Shown: positions 45,029 through 53,737 of the stretch, in pieces | How positions within the stretch are numbered: the first letter of the stretch is position 1 | How the letters are laid out: the number at the start of each line of letters is the position of its first letter | Assembly (NCBI GenBank): GCA_964388155.1 | Contig: CAYLYH010000003.1 | Span: 37,458 to 101,457 of the forward strand | Direction of reading: 5' to 3' | Source: JACNKV01 sp964388155 | GTDB taxonomy: Bacteria; Fidelibacterota; Marinisomatia; Marinisomatales; JACNKV01 | Length of the DNA: 64,000 nt | Made by a program: the position numbers and the translations under genes | The notes under the pieces: model-generated | What the model saw: the letters and a program-made list of their open reading frames with translations, nothing else | The model's database searches: none | What the model was told of the DNA's origin: nothing

Positions 45029-46435
45029 TTACTTTGATGGAGGTGGTGGCTTCTTCTTAAAATGAATAAAGCCAATTCCTCTCCAAAAAAGAAGGAGGAA
45101 CACCCAGTACGCGGTGATAAACCCAAGAGTAACCCAGTACCCCATCATTGACCCATTGAAGTGGAGAAAGGGAATATTAAGTGCATATAGCATGGGAAAC
45201 CCAAGAAACAACGAAATCCCGCTTCCATAAACGGCATCTTCCGCAACGGGGGTTCTAAACTCTGGATCTGTAATCCGTAGTAACACTAACGCGGAATTGA
45301 TTGTACCTGTCATTTCTCCAAATAGTTCAATAAATCTTTCAAAGTGATAATCATCAAAGGCACGGTAACAGAGATAATACAACATTACCATCGTTGCCGG
45401 TCCGGCGAGTAATGTCATGATGAGAATTGGCAACCAATAGTAACCAATGACCGAAAGACTTATCCCCGCAATTGCGCCCACAACTAAATAATCTAAGAAC
45501 AGCCCCATGCCGCGGGTCATCAGCCCCTCGTCAATCACGTAAGCTTTTCCTGTCCAGCCTAAGATATTTCGGATAAGAATAGCCAAGAGCAACCCAACCA
45601 CAAAATGAAACCCCCACAAGGTCGCTGTTAGTTCGCCCAATCCGTTATTTTCCATTAAGACCGCAAGATAACCGACAATTTTATAGGTTAATAAATATAC
45701 AAACCCAATCGCAGCCAGATGGAATGCCATGGGTTCTATCGCTTCCGTTGTCAGGGGAAGCCTACCGGCTGACGGGCCTTCGCCTTTTTTGTGAACGCCA
45801 CGACGAATGTTTTCATCAATGTGGTCCATTCCTTTTATCAAGGCTGTTTTTTTATTTCGAATTCCCCAATTAATAAGAGCGATTCCGGCAAAAAACGCAT
45901 ACATATATCCGACGGTGGCAAATGTAAGTCCCACTTGCGCTCCGTTTATAAAGCCGTATTTTTCCCAACTTCCGGCAATCGTGGCAGCTAATCCGGGACC
46001 CATTCCAAATCCCAGCGGGAGGACAAGACCAATCCCTGTAAAAAGATCCGGTTTTATAGTGTAAAAAAGTAAGAGAGCAACACTAAGTCCAATAATCGCC
46101 TGAAGAAGATATGATGATAGGGCAGCCAGGCTTTTACTGAGCGGGCCTCGTCCCCATTTTGTTTTTTTCTGCCTTAATCCAAGGGCAATAAATGTAAGCG
46201 CTAAAAAGTGGTATACATAAAGAATGAGTCTGTCGGAATGCAGGTCTATCCACCCCATCCCCTGGGTGCCGACAAACAAGGCAATAAACCCTGCAATAAA
46301 GTTGTTTGGAATTAAATATCTTTGGAAATATTTCACATAACGACGTAAAACCGTCCCAATTAATATAAAACTGCTAAGATACAGTAAGTCGAGGATAACG
46401 GTTTCAAGATTGGCTTCAAGGCTCCATGGATTCAT
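45029..46435 (-). CDS. GltS-type sodium/glutamate symporter homologue
   Basis: 468 residues and about 11 membrane helices. The reentrant-loop motif LGFGMGPGLAATIAGSWE and the second, weaker loop GTINSALVLLRITDPEFRTP match the GltS family. It would import glutamate or another dicarboxylate with sodium. It converges on the E2-like gene with only nine bases between stops. The tail is proline-rich (KKKPPPPSK). Confidence 0.85.
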   Translation of the reverse strand: MNPWSLEANLETVILDLLYLSSFILIGTVLRRYVKYFQRYLIPNNFIAGFIALFVGTQGMGWIDLHSDRLILYVYHFLALTFIALGLRQKKTKWGRGPLSKSLAALSSYLLQAIIGLSVALLLFYTIKPDLFTGIGLVLPLGFGMGPGLAATIAGSWEKYGFINGAQVGLTFATVGYMYAFFAGIALINWGIRNKKTALIKGMDHIDENIRRGVHKKGEGPSAGRLPLTTEAIEPMAFHLAAIGFVYLLTYKIVGYLAVLMENNGLGELTATLWGFHFVVGLLLAILIRNILGWTGKAYVIDEGLMTRGMGLFLDYLVVGAIAGISLSVIGYYWLPILIMTLLAGPATMVMLYYLCYRAFDDYHFERFIELFGEMTGTINSALVLLRITDPEFRTPVAEDAVYGSGISLFLGFPMLYALNIPFLHFNGSMMGYWVTLGFITAYWVFLLLFWRGIGFIHFKKKPPPPSK

Positions 46436-46503
46436 TCTTCTCTCCGGTTAATTGTTCGGTTGGAATATAACCGTTTACAAACATGGATTCAAACTAAAAC
46501 AAT

Positions 46504-46523
46504 AAAGGCGTTAAAACGCCTTT
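46504..46523. terminator. Hairpin between the selenoprotein gene and gltS-like gene
   Basis: AAAGGCGTT-AA-AACGCCTTT with TTTTT on the plus side. It follows the HesB-like stop in leftward transcription, where the trailing T-run is short (CTTTATT). Confidence 0.65.
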
Positions 46524-46539
46524 TTATTTGTTTTTTCTG

Positions 46540-46818
46540 TCAGCAACTATGGCCGGTATTAACAACCAATCCCTTACCGCGATAATCATCGATATAATCT
46601 ACTTCTATCCCTTCGGTGTAATGACTATCTTGTTCACCGACCAATAGGCCCAACCCGTTAACCTGCACTGTTTTATCACCGTCTCTTAACTCATCCAGAG
46701 TCAACCCCAAATTGGGACCACCTCATCCAAAACCTGCGATAAATATCCGTAAGGATTTTCCTTCGTTTTCCGATAATACTTTTATCAGTTCTTCTTTTGC
46801 TGTATCTGTTATTTTCAC
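46540..46818 (-). CDS. HesB/IscA-like selenoprotein with in-frame UGA
   Basis: Reading leftward from GTG at 46818, 92 residues: VKITDTAKEELIKVL, FIAGFG, then TGA at 46725-46723, then GGPNLGLTLDELRDGD and the end VVNTGHSC followed by TGA at 46542-46540. HesB-like proteins normally carry Cys in FxxGxGCGGP, and a selenocysteine-containing branch of the family is known. The reading frame remains protein-like through the second half, and a SECIS-like hairpin follows the UGA at the right distance. A GGAAAC ribosome site precedes the GTG. Without Sec the gene would be a pseudogene. The protein could bind iron-sulfur clusters; function unproven. Confidence 0.75.
46686..46704 (-). promoter_or_regulatory. 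Candidate bacterial SECIS element
   Basis: On the minus strand UUGACUC-UGGAU-GAGUUAA forms a 7-bp stem (one G-U) with a five-base loop holding GG. The loop G lies 27 bases after the UGA. The bacterial SECIS rules (stem of 4-16 bp, G in the first two loop bases, 16-37 bases from UGA) are met. Confidence 0.6.
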
Positions 46819-46964
46819 GGTGTTTCCAATCTTGTGTTCTTTAAGTTTGATTTACCAATTACAAATCGGTTACAAATTAATTATATTACTTTCTCTCCTT
46901 TTTATTAAATAGTTAAATTTCATGCTGTATTTTACCATTAAAAAATTAAATAAAGGAAAAAATA

Positions 46965-49670
46965 ATGCAAAAACACGTTTACTTTTTTGGACACGGACAC
47001 GCCGAAGGCCGTGCCGACATGAAAAACTTGCTCGGCGGAAAAGGTTCTAATCTGGCGGAAATGATCAATCTTGGAATTCCGGTTCCGCCGGGATTTACCA
47101 TAACAACCGATGTGTGTAATTATTATTATGAACACAATCTGAATTACCCCGAAGAACTTGCCCCTCAAATGAATGACGCACTAAAACAAACCGAAGCGAT
47201 CATGGAAAAAGGGTTTGGTGACGCAGAAAACCCTCTCCTTTTCTCTGTCCGTTCGGGAGCGCGTCAATCCATGCCCGGAATGATGGAAACTGTTCTCAAT
47301 ATCGGGTTGACATCCGAAACTATCCCGGGACTTATCGCAAAAACCGGGAATAAACGGTTTGTTTACGATTCTTACCGCCGACTGATTACAATGTATGCCG
47401 ATGTTGTGATGGAAAAAGCTGCAGGTGTTAAACCTAAAGACGGAATAGGTATTCGTCATCAGCTAGAAACCATCCTGGATGCGTTTAAAAAAGAAAAAGG
47501 TTGTTCGGAAGATACGGATCTGTCTGGAGATGACTGGCATATCGTTTCTGACCAGTTTAAAGCGAAAATTAAAGAACAGCTTGGCGAAGAGTTTCCTGAT
47601 GATCCCCATGCCCAGCTTTGGGGTGGCGTAACCGCCGTGTTTAAAAGCTGGAATGGAAAGCGTGCCATCAACTACCGAAAGATCGAAAACATTCCGGAAG
47701 AATGGGGAACCGCTGTCAATGTTCAGGCAATGGTTTTTGGAAACACAGGAAAAGGTTCTGCTACCGGTGTTGCTTTTACACGAAACCCCGCCACCGGAGA
47801 AAACGTATTTTACGGTGAATGGCTGCAAAACGCACAGGGTGAAGATGTGGTTGCCGGTCTGCGCACACCAAATCCGCTGAATGAATCCACAAAAACTGAT
47901 GGTAATCAAGATGTGTTGTCCCTTGAATCGTTTTTGCCTGAGGTTTACGAACAATTAGATGTTATTCGCTTAAAGCTTGAAAAACATTATACTGATATGC
48001 AGGATATTGAATTTACCATCGAAGAAGGCCGCCTGTGGATGCTCCAGACCAGAAACGGAAAACGGAACGGCCCGGCAGCAATCAAAATAGCGGTGGATAT
48101 GCTCCATGAAAACCTCATCGGTAAAGAAGAAGCAATTTTACGGGTCTCGCCTGATCAGATTGACGAGCTTCTTCATCCGATGGTAGACCCTCAGGCTGAA
48201 GCAGATGGCGAGCTGTTAGCCAAAGGATTGCCGGCTGGTCCGGGTGGCGCTACAGGACAAATCGTCTTTACTGCCGATGATGCCGAAATGTGGAAAAAAG
48301 AAGGGAAAACCGTTGTGCTTGTCCGCGATGAAACCTCCCCGGAAGACGTGCATGGGATGCATGCCGCCGTTGCGATTCTCACGTCTAAGGGTGGCATGAC
48401 AAGTCATGCTGCTTTAGTCGCCCGCGGTTGGGGAAAATGCTGTATCGTCGGCTGCAGTGCGTTGCAAATTAACAGTGATAAAAAAACACTCTCTGTTAAC
48501 GGCGTTGAGCTTAAAGAAGGTGATCTGCTCACCCTGAATGGAACTACCGGAAAAGTATATAACGGTGAGCTGAATCTATTAGATGCAAACCCTGAATCAA
48601 ACACTGAATATGCAGAACTAATGACCTGGGCAGATGAAATTAGGACAATGAAGGTTCGCACAAATGCCGAACGCCCGGAAGACTCTGCGTTGGCTCGCAG
48701 TTTTGGTGCACAGGGAATCGGTCTTTGCCGGACGGAACACATGTTCTTTGATCCGAAACGAATTTTAGCGGTACGAAAAATGATTCTTGCCGGAAGTGAA
48801 GAAGACCGCCGCTCAGCTGTGATGGAATTGCTTCCGTATCAGCGTGAGGATTTTCATGGGATTTTGGAAGCCATGCAGGATTTGCCGGTGACCATTCGCT
48901 TACTGGATCCTCCTTTGCATGAATTTATGCCACAAAACGATGCATCCATTAATGAACTTGCCGCTGAACTGAATATTTCCTCTGATGTAATTCGTGCGCG
49001 TATCGCAAATCTGCATGAATTCAATCCAATGTTAGGTCACCGTGGTTGTCGCCTTGGAATTGCCTATCCTGAAATTACCGAAATGCAGTCACGGGCAATT
49101 TTTGAAGCAACCGCTGCATTGACGAAAATGGGGGTAAATGTCTTCCCCGAAGTGATGATACCGCTGGTTGGAACCTATACGGAATATGAAAACCAGGAAG
49201 CGATTGTCAGAAAAATTGCGGATGCGGTCATAGAAGAAATCGGTGTTAATTTTGAATATTTGGTCGGAACAATGATTGAGCTTCCGCGTGCTGCCTTGAC
49301 GGCTGACCAGATTGCTCAAAAAGCTGAGTTCTTTAGCTTTGGCACCAACGACTTAACGCAAACCACATACGGCTTCAGTCGTGATGATATCGGTGGGTTC
49401 TTGCCGGATTATCTTGAACAGAACATTCTTGCGCATGATCCTTTTCAAAGTTTGGACCAAACCGGTGTCGGTCAGTTGGTAGAAATGGGCGTTCAAAAAG
49501 GACGTAGTGTGAGAGAAAATCTGAAAATTGGAATTTGCGGCGAACACGGTGGTGACCCCTCCAGTATTGATTTTTGTCACCGCACCGGACTGGATTACGT
49601 CAGTTGTTCTCCTTTCCGTGTTCCGGTGGCTCGTTTAGCTGCAGCACACGCTACGCTGAAAAACAAATAG
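46965..49670 (+). CDS. ppdK: Pyruvate, phosphate dikinase
   Basis: Interconverts pyruvate and phosphoenolpyruvate using ATP and phosphate, allowing gluconeogenesis or glycolysis with pyrophosphate. 901 residues, standard. ATP-grasp domain N-terminally, phospho-His481 in GGMTSHAALVARG, and C-terminal TIM barrel with catalytic Cys858 in GICGEHGGDPSS. Single-gene unit ended by a strong terminator. Confidence 0.97.
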   Translation: MQKHVYFFGHGHAEGRADMKNLLGGKGSNLAEMINLGIPVPPGFTITTDVCNYYYEHNLNYPEELAPQMNDALKQTEAIMEKGFGDAENPLLFSVRSGARQSMPGMMETVLNIGLTSETIPGLIAKTGNKRFVYDSYRRLITMYADVVMEKAAGVKPKDGIGIRHQLETILDAFKKEKGCSEDTDLSGDDWHIVSDQFKAKIKEQLGEEFPDDPHAQLWGGVTAVFKSWNGKRAINYRKIENIPEEWGTAVNVQAMVFGNTGKGSATGVAFTRNPATGENVFYGEWLQNAQGEDVVAGLRTPNPLNESTKTDGNQDVLSLESFLPEVYEQLDVIRLKLEKHYTDMQDIEFTIEEGRLWMLQTRNGKRNGPAAIKIAVDMLHENLIGKEEAILRVSPDQIDELLHPMVDPQAEADGELLAKGLPAGPGGATGQIVFTADDAEMWKKEGKTVVLVRDETSPEDVHGMHAAVAILTSKGGMTSHAALVARGWGKCCIVGCSALQINSDKKTLSVNGVELKEGDLLTLNGTTGKVYNGELNLLDANPESNTEYAELMTWADEIRTMKVRTNAERPEDSALARSFGAQGIGLCRTEHMFFDPKRILAVRKMILAGSEEDRRSAVMELLPYQREDFHGILEAMQDLPVTIRLLDPPLHEFMPQNDASINELAAELNISSDVIRARIANLHEFNPMLGHRGCRLGIAYPEITEMQSRAIFEATAALTKMGVNVFPEVMIPLVGTYTEYENQEAIVRKIADAVIEEIGVNFEYLVGTMIELPRAALTADQIAQKAEFFSFGTNDLTQTTYGFSRDDIGGFLPDYLEQNILAHDPFQSLDQTGVGQLVEMGVQKGRSVRENLKIGICGEHGGDPSSIDFCHRTGLDYVSCSPFRVPVARLAAAHATLKNK

Positions 49671-49685
49671 TTATTTACTTCTTGT

Positions 49686-49717
49686 CATTGCCTGCCCGCC
49701 GTTTTACTCTGGTAGGC
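49686..49717. repeat. GCCTGCCCGCC / GGCGGGC inverted repeat
   Basis: TGCCTGCCCGCC and AGGCGGGCGA are arms of a palindrome with a 12-base AT-rich centre. It belongs to the dispersed GC-rich family. Nothing else is visible in 49671-49804. Confidence 0.6.
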
Positions 49718-49804
49718 GGGCGAATGCAGCGAGGAAATCGACCTCTATTGGTGATGTTTTGTCACGTTGCACGAACCAATGACGGAATCTATAGCTTCGT
49801 AAAT

Positions 49805-49834
49805 AAAAAAGGCAGGATGTGTCCTGCCTTTTTT
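49805..49834. terminator. Bidirectional terminator between ppdK and the cytochrome gene
   Basis: AAAAAAGGCAGGA-TGTG-TCCTGCCTTTTTT, a perfect 13-bp stem with T-tracts on both strands, located between two convergent genes. Confidence 0.9.
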
Positions 49835-49850
49835 CATATCTCGTTATTGT

Positions 49851-51278
49851 TTATTTATTTGTATGAATCTTGAGCCAGTCTTCCATAGTGGCGATAGTTT
49901 TTGTCATTTCCCACCATCCGTTTTTGAATGTCGCATAGTCCGCACCACTCATTGCGGAACCATAGCGGGCAGAATTTGCATAAAAAAGCCATTGTTCGAT
50001 CCATAACCGTTCGATGTGCTCATCAAACGGGTTTTCGGCATCTGCTAAGCCAGCATCCCATGCTTTTTGCAAATGTTGAGTAGCTTTTAACACCATATCA
50101 TCTGTTGCTTTGTTTTGTTCATCCATCTGTACAAAATGCCCCTCTACCCATGAGGTGCTGTGACATGATTGACAAATACCGGTCATTTTAGATTTTCTGG
50201 CAGTTTGTTCATCTTCATTAATCAGTCCGGTTTCAGCCAATTCGCCGGTAAATGCTGTTGGCATGGGTAATCCGTCCTTGTTCTTTAATAGCCATGTTCG
50301 ACCATCTTTGGGTTGCGGATGAGAATAGATTAACCCGAACAAACGCGTCCATAATCTGCTACCAAAATCGTGTGTTCTTTCTGCTATAACCTCACCTTCG
50401 GTGTCCACGATTAAACTATTGTGGCACCCTGCACAGGTCGGTGTCTTAAAATCCTGTCCGACAACCCACGGAACATCATTCCAATTCCATTTTGAGCCAA
50501 GGGACATATACATATTCCCATGTTTACTTTCTTTGTACACGTTGTACGCAGGAACATCAGGTTCTAGGTGGCACTCTGCACATGTATATGGTTTACGGGC
50601 AACTTCGATCGAAAAACTATGCCGGGGATGGCAACTGGTACACGATCCTTTACTCCCATCGGGATTGATTCTGCCGACTCCCTGGTTCGGCCAACCGGAT
50701 AGATTGGGGACATCCACTTCATCGTCGTCTTTGGTGTAAATTTTTTTCATACCAAGAACTTTCACTTCTGTACCGTGGCAGCCGTAACAGGTTTCTCCTT
50801 CAACCCGGGCACCGTGATGAGCCGTTAAGCTTTCTGCGACCAAAGTAGAATAAACTGGGTTCTTCCTTAAAATATCAACAGCATGTGCTTTCTTGCTATG
50901 AGAGTATTCCTCAACTTCCGCTTCATGACAAGTTGAACAGTCGTTTGGAGAGACCACAATGTTAATGTCATAGTCAAAATGTTCAAAATTGTCTGAATGG
51001 ATATCGGCATTCTGGCTGTGGCATTCGTAACAGCCGACCACATATTCCATAAATGATTCATCAATGTTTCCCGATGAAATACGTTGTTCAAGATCGTCAA
51101 TTTGCAACGCTTTGTTTACTGTGGTTTTTGCATGGCGGCTGCTCATCCAATCCTGTACAATTCCCGGGGTTTCTGTTTCATGACAGCTGATACATTCTTC
51201 TGTTTCGTCACTCATAGGACCGACAGCTTGAAGCAACCCTAGTATGAAAATGGCTGATAATCGTAGTTTAAGCTTCAT
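49851..51278 (-). CDS. Octaheme cytochrome c, hydroxylamine oxidoreductase-like
   Basis: 475 residues with a signal peptide and eight CxxCH haem sites beginning at residues 29, 83, 114, 164, 213, 233, 282 and 369. The number, the spacing and the C-terminal ARYGSAMSGADYATFKNGWWEM segment fit the HAO-like octaheme family. Enzymes of this family oxidise hydroxylamine or hydrazine, or reduce nitrite; the direction and substrate cannot be told. It overlaps the 3' end of the upstream tryptophanase-type gene by 11 bases. Confidence 0.85.
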   Translation of the reverse strand: MKLKLRLSAIFILGLLQAVGPMSDETEECISCHETETPGIVQDWMSSRHAKTTVNKALQIDDLEQRISSGNIDESFMEYVVGCYECHSQNADIHSDNFEHFDYDINIVVSPNDCSTCHEAEVEEYSHSKKAHAVDILRKNPVYSTLVAESLTAHHGARVEGETCYGCHGTEVKVLGMKKIYTKDDDEVDVPNLSGWPNQGVGRINPDGSKGSCTSCHPRHSFSIEVARKPYTCAECHLEPDVPAYNVYKESKHGNMYMSLGSKWNWNDVPWVVGQDFKTPTCAGCHNSLIVDTEGEVIAERTHDFGSRLWTRLFGLIYSHPQPKDGRTWLLKNKDGLPMPTAFTGELAETGLINEDEQTARKSKMTGICQSCHSTSWVEGHFVQMDEQNKATDDMVLKATQHLQKAWDAGLADAENPFDEHIERLWIEQWLFYANSARYGSAMSGADYATFKNGWWEMTKTIATMEDWLKIHTNK

Positions 51279-52686
51279 TTGTGTTTCCTTCTAGTCTTTT
51301 TGGTTCAAAGCTTGCCGTGAAATGTCTTAGGTACCGTGGTTGTTCTGTTATTTTATATCCGGTTAATTCTTTCCGTTTTTCATGCACGTCTCTGGCAACT
51401 TCGATTACATAATCAATGTGGCTTTGTGTGTGGGTTCGGCGGGGAAGCGCCAGGCGTACCAACTCCATCTCTGCCGGAGTTTCTTCGCCGGTTGTTTGAT
51501 CTACTTTGCCAAACATGACCGACCCGATTTCTACCGTACGAATTCCTCCGGCTAAATATAATTCAACTGACAAACTCTGCCCCGGATATTCCAGCGGTTT
51601 CAAATGCGGCAGCATTGCTTTCGCATCAATATATATCGCATGCCCGCCCGGGGGCTGTACAATCGGATAACCAATTGCCGTGAGATGTTCGCCAAGATAT
51701 TGCGCTTCCGCGATGCGATATTTCAGATAGTCCTCGTTCAATACTTCTTGCAGTCCGACGGCAATGGCGTCCAAATCGCGCCCCGCCAAGCCGCCATAGG
51801 TCGGAAACCCTTCCGTTAAAATCAGCAGGTCTCTTTCCTGTTTAGCTAATAAGTCATCGTTTGTACACAGAAAACCGCCGATGTTAACCAATCCGTCTTT
51901 TTTGGCGCTCATCGTACAGCCGTCAGCGTAGCTCATCATTTCTTTTACGATGGACTTGACGGAATGGTGTGCATACCCTTCTTCTCGGAGTTTAATGAAA
52001 TAGGCGTTTTCTGCGAATCGGGCTGCGTCGAAATAGAGCGGAATATCGAATTCAATCAACACGTTTTTAACCGATTTGATGTTTTCCATCGATACCGGCT
52101 GCCCGCCGCCGGAATTATTCGTTATCGTCAACATGCAGAGCGGTATTTTATCTCTGCCGACGGTTTGAATCAACTTTTTAAGTTTTTCGACATCCATGTT
52201 TCCTTTAAATGGAAAATTGCTTTGGGTGTTGCGTCCTTCAGTGATAACTAAATCCTCAGCAACAGCTCCTTGAAATTCCACGTTCGCGCGGGTTGTATCA
52301 AAGTGGATATTATTCGGGACTACATCTCCATCTTTACACATTACAGAGAAGAGGATTCGTTCAGCTGCTCTGCCTTGGTGGGTTGGAATAATGTGCTTGA
52401 ATCCAAAAATGTCTTTTATGCTTTTTTCAAAACGCTGAAAACTTTGGCTGCCTGCATAGGATTCATCTCCCCTCATAATTGCCGCCCACTGTTCAGAGCT
52501 CATCGCACCGGTTCCACTGTCGGTTAATAAATCAATGAGAACATCTTGTGAGTTGATTTTAAATAAATTGTAGTCAGCTTTTTGTAAAACCTTTTCGCGT
52601 TCAGTCCTGGTTGTCATGCGAATGGGTTCTATGGATTTAATAATAAATGGTTCTATTACGGTGCGAAATGTTTTTTCAAATGACAT
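51268..52686 (-). CDS. tnaA: Tryptophanase-type beta-eliminating lyase
   Basis: 472 residues, PLP-dependent. Lys263 in TMSAKKDGLVNIGG is the PLP lysine. RTVEIGS and RHFTASF, plus TQSHIDYV, match tryptophanase; tyrosine phenol-lyase instead has an Arg in MERG at this place. It would convert tryptophan to indole, pyruvate and ammonia. No tnaB or tnaC leader is visible. It is preceded by a terminator hairpin that separates it from the motor operon. Confidence 0.85.
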   Translation of the reverse strand: MSFEKTFRTVIEPFIIKSIEPIRMTTRTEREKVLQKADYNLFKINSQDVLIDLLTDSGTGAMSSEQWAAIMRGDESYAGSQSFQRFEKSIKDIFGFKHIIPTHQGRAAERILFSVMCKDGDVVPNNIHFDTTRANVEFQGAVAEDLVITEGRNTQSNFPFKGNMDVEKLKKLIQTVGRDKIPLCMLTITNNSGGGQPVSMENIKSVKNVLIEFDIPLYFDAARFAENAYFIKLREEGYAHHSVKSIVKEMMSYADGCTMSAKKDGLVNIGGFLCTNDDLLAKQERDLLILTEGFPTYGGLAGRDLDAIAVGLQEVLNEDYLKYRIAEAQYLGEHLTAIGYPIVQPPGGHAIYIDAKAMLPHLKPLEYPGQSLSVELYLAGGIRTVEIGSVMFGKVDQTTGEETPAEMELVRLALPRRTHTQSHIDYVIEVARDVHEKRKELTGYKITEQPRYLRHFTASFEPKRLEGNTNEA

Positions 52687-52715
52687 TTTTTCCTCTTAAT
52701 TCACTTATAAAAATT

Positions 52716-52757
52716 AAACAGCTCCAAAATCGAATCAAATAAATTCTGGAGCTGTTT
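52716..52757 (-). terminator. Terminator of the motor operon
   Basis: AAACAGCTCCA / TGGAGCTGTTT with a 20-base AT-rich loop, followed leftward by AATTTTTAT. It lies 35 bases after the FliG-like stop and just upstream of tnaA. Confidence 0.75.
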
Positions 52758-52792
52758 TAACGCTGGGCTTCACCCGAAAAAACGTTGTGGTG

Positions 52793-53728
52793 TTATTCAA
52801 TCATTTCTCCGCCACCAATAATATCTTCCAAGTTAAACGCGCCGTCTTTTTCAAGCTCGCGGGCTTTTTGTAAAATCAACTTTCTTGCGCTGTCAACATC
52901 TCTTTTTGGTACGGCACCTTCGATCGGATCAAACATCGCCTGTTTTTTCTGCGGTAACGTTTCGATCGCTTTCGTCACGGTTTCCTCCGGAAATCCTTTT
53001 AACGCCATCGCTACGGTGTCCATATCCGGAATGGTATTCAAAATATCCCTCAATAAGTTTTCAGGGAAATATTCGAAAATATCATCAAATGTCAGATGAT
53101 ATTTCTTTACCTCTTTTGCAAGTTCTGGGTTTTCTCTCTCGAGTGTCTCAAGATATTTTTCTTCCTCATACTGATTCATGGAGCTTAATATCTCTGCAAT
53201 TTCTTTTCCTCCGCCCCGAGAGAATTTAACCGTTCGCGGTAAAAATTGCGAATTACGCCTTAAATCATTTGCCACATTGACAACGGCCTCCAGCGGAACG
53301 TCATTCAGGTTGCCCATTTGGATAAGCACCTTCCCTTTGTCTTCCGGCTCCATCCGGTTCATCACCACCATTCTGCGTTCTGGTGGAACCTGTGCCAGAA
53401 CAATCGCAATCACTCTTGGTTCTTCTGCAGATAAAAGAGCTGCAAGCTGCTCGTCGGTTAAGTTGTTGAGAAATTCGAAAGGTTTTGTCGGTTCGTCATC
53501 GTCTTTTTCTTGGAATTTTTCACTCACAAAGTTGAAATAAAACTCTTCTATTACCTGTTTTTTAACAGCAAACGGTATGTGTTTTATTTCGGGAGTAGTT
53601 GCTCGAATTTTTCGAATGTCTGTTTTTGTCAACCCTTTAACCAACGTCAGGGCAAGGCTTTCACCCAAAACAGAAAACAAAACAGCTGCTTTCTGCAGTC
53701 CTGATAGGCGGATAGTGTCTGCACTCAT
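52793..53728 (-). CDS. fliG: FliG-like rotor protein
   Basis: 311 residues, against about 330 for flagellar FliG. The three FliG domains are recognisable: an N-terminal helical part (RLSGLQKAAVLFSVLG), the middle domain with EEPRVIAIVLAQVPPERR where flagellar FliG has EHPQTIALIL, and the C-terminal torque domain with FDDIFEYFPENLLRDIL and MALKGFPEETVTKAIETLPQKK. In FliG the latter binds MotA. It is the last gene of the operon and starts 9 bases after the FliF-like gene. No fliM or fliN follows. Confidence 0.9.
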   Translation of the reverse strand: MSADTIRLSGLQKAAVLFSVLGESLALTLVKGLTKTDIRKIRATTPEIKHIPFAVKKQVIEEFYFNFVSEKFQEKDDDEPTKPFEFLNNLTDEQLAALLSAEEPRVIAIVLAQVPPERRMVVMNRMEPEDKGKVLIQMGNLNDVPLEAVVNVANDLRRNSQFLPRTVKFSRGGGKEIAEILSSMNQYEEEKYLETLERENPELAKEVKKYHLTFDDIFEYFPENLLRDILNTIPDMDTVAMALKGFPEETVTKAIETLPQKKQAMFDPIEGAVPKRDVDSARKLILQKARELEKDGAFNLEDIIGGGEMIE

Positions 53729-53737
53729 GATAAATTC

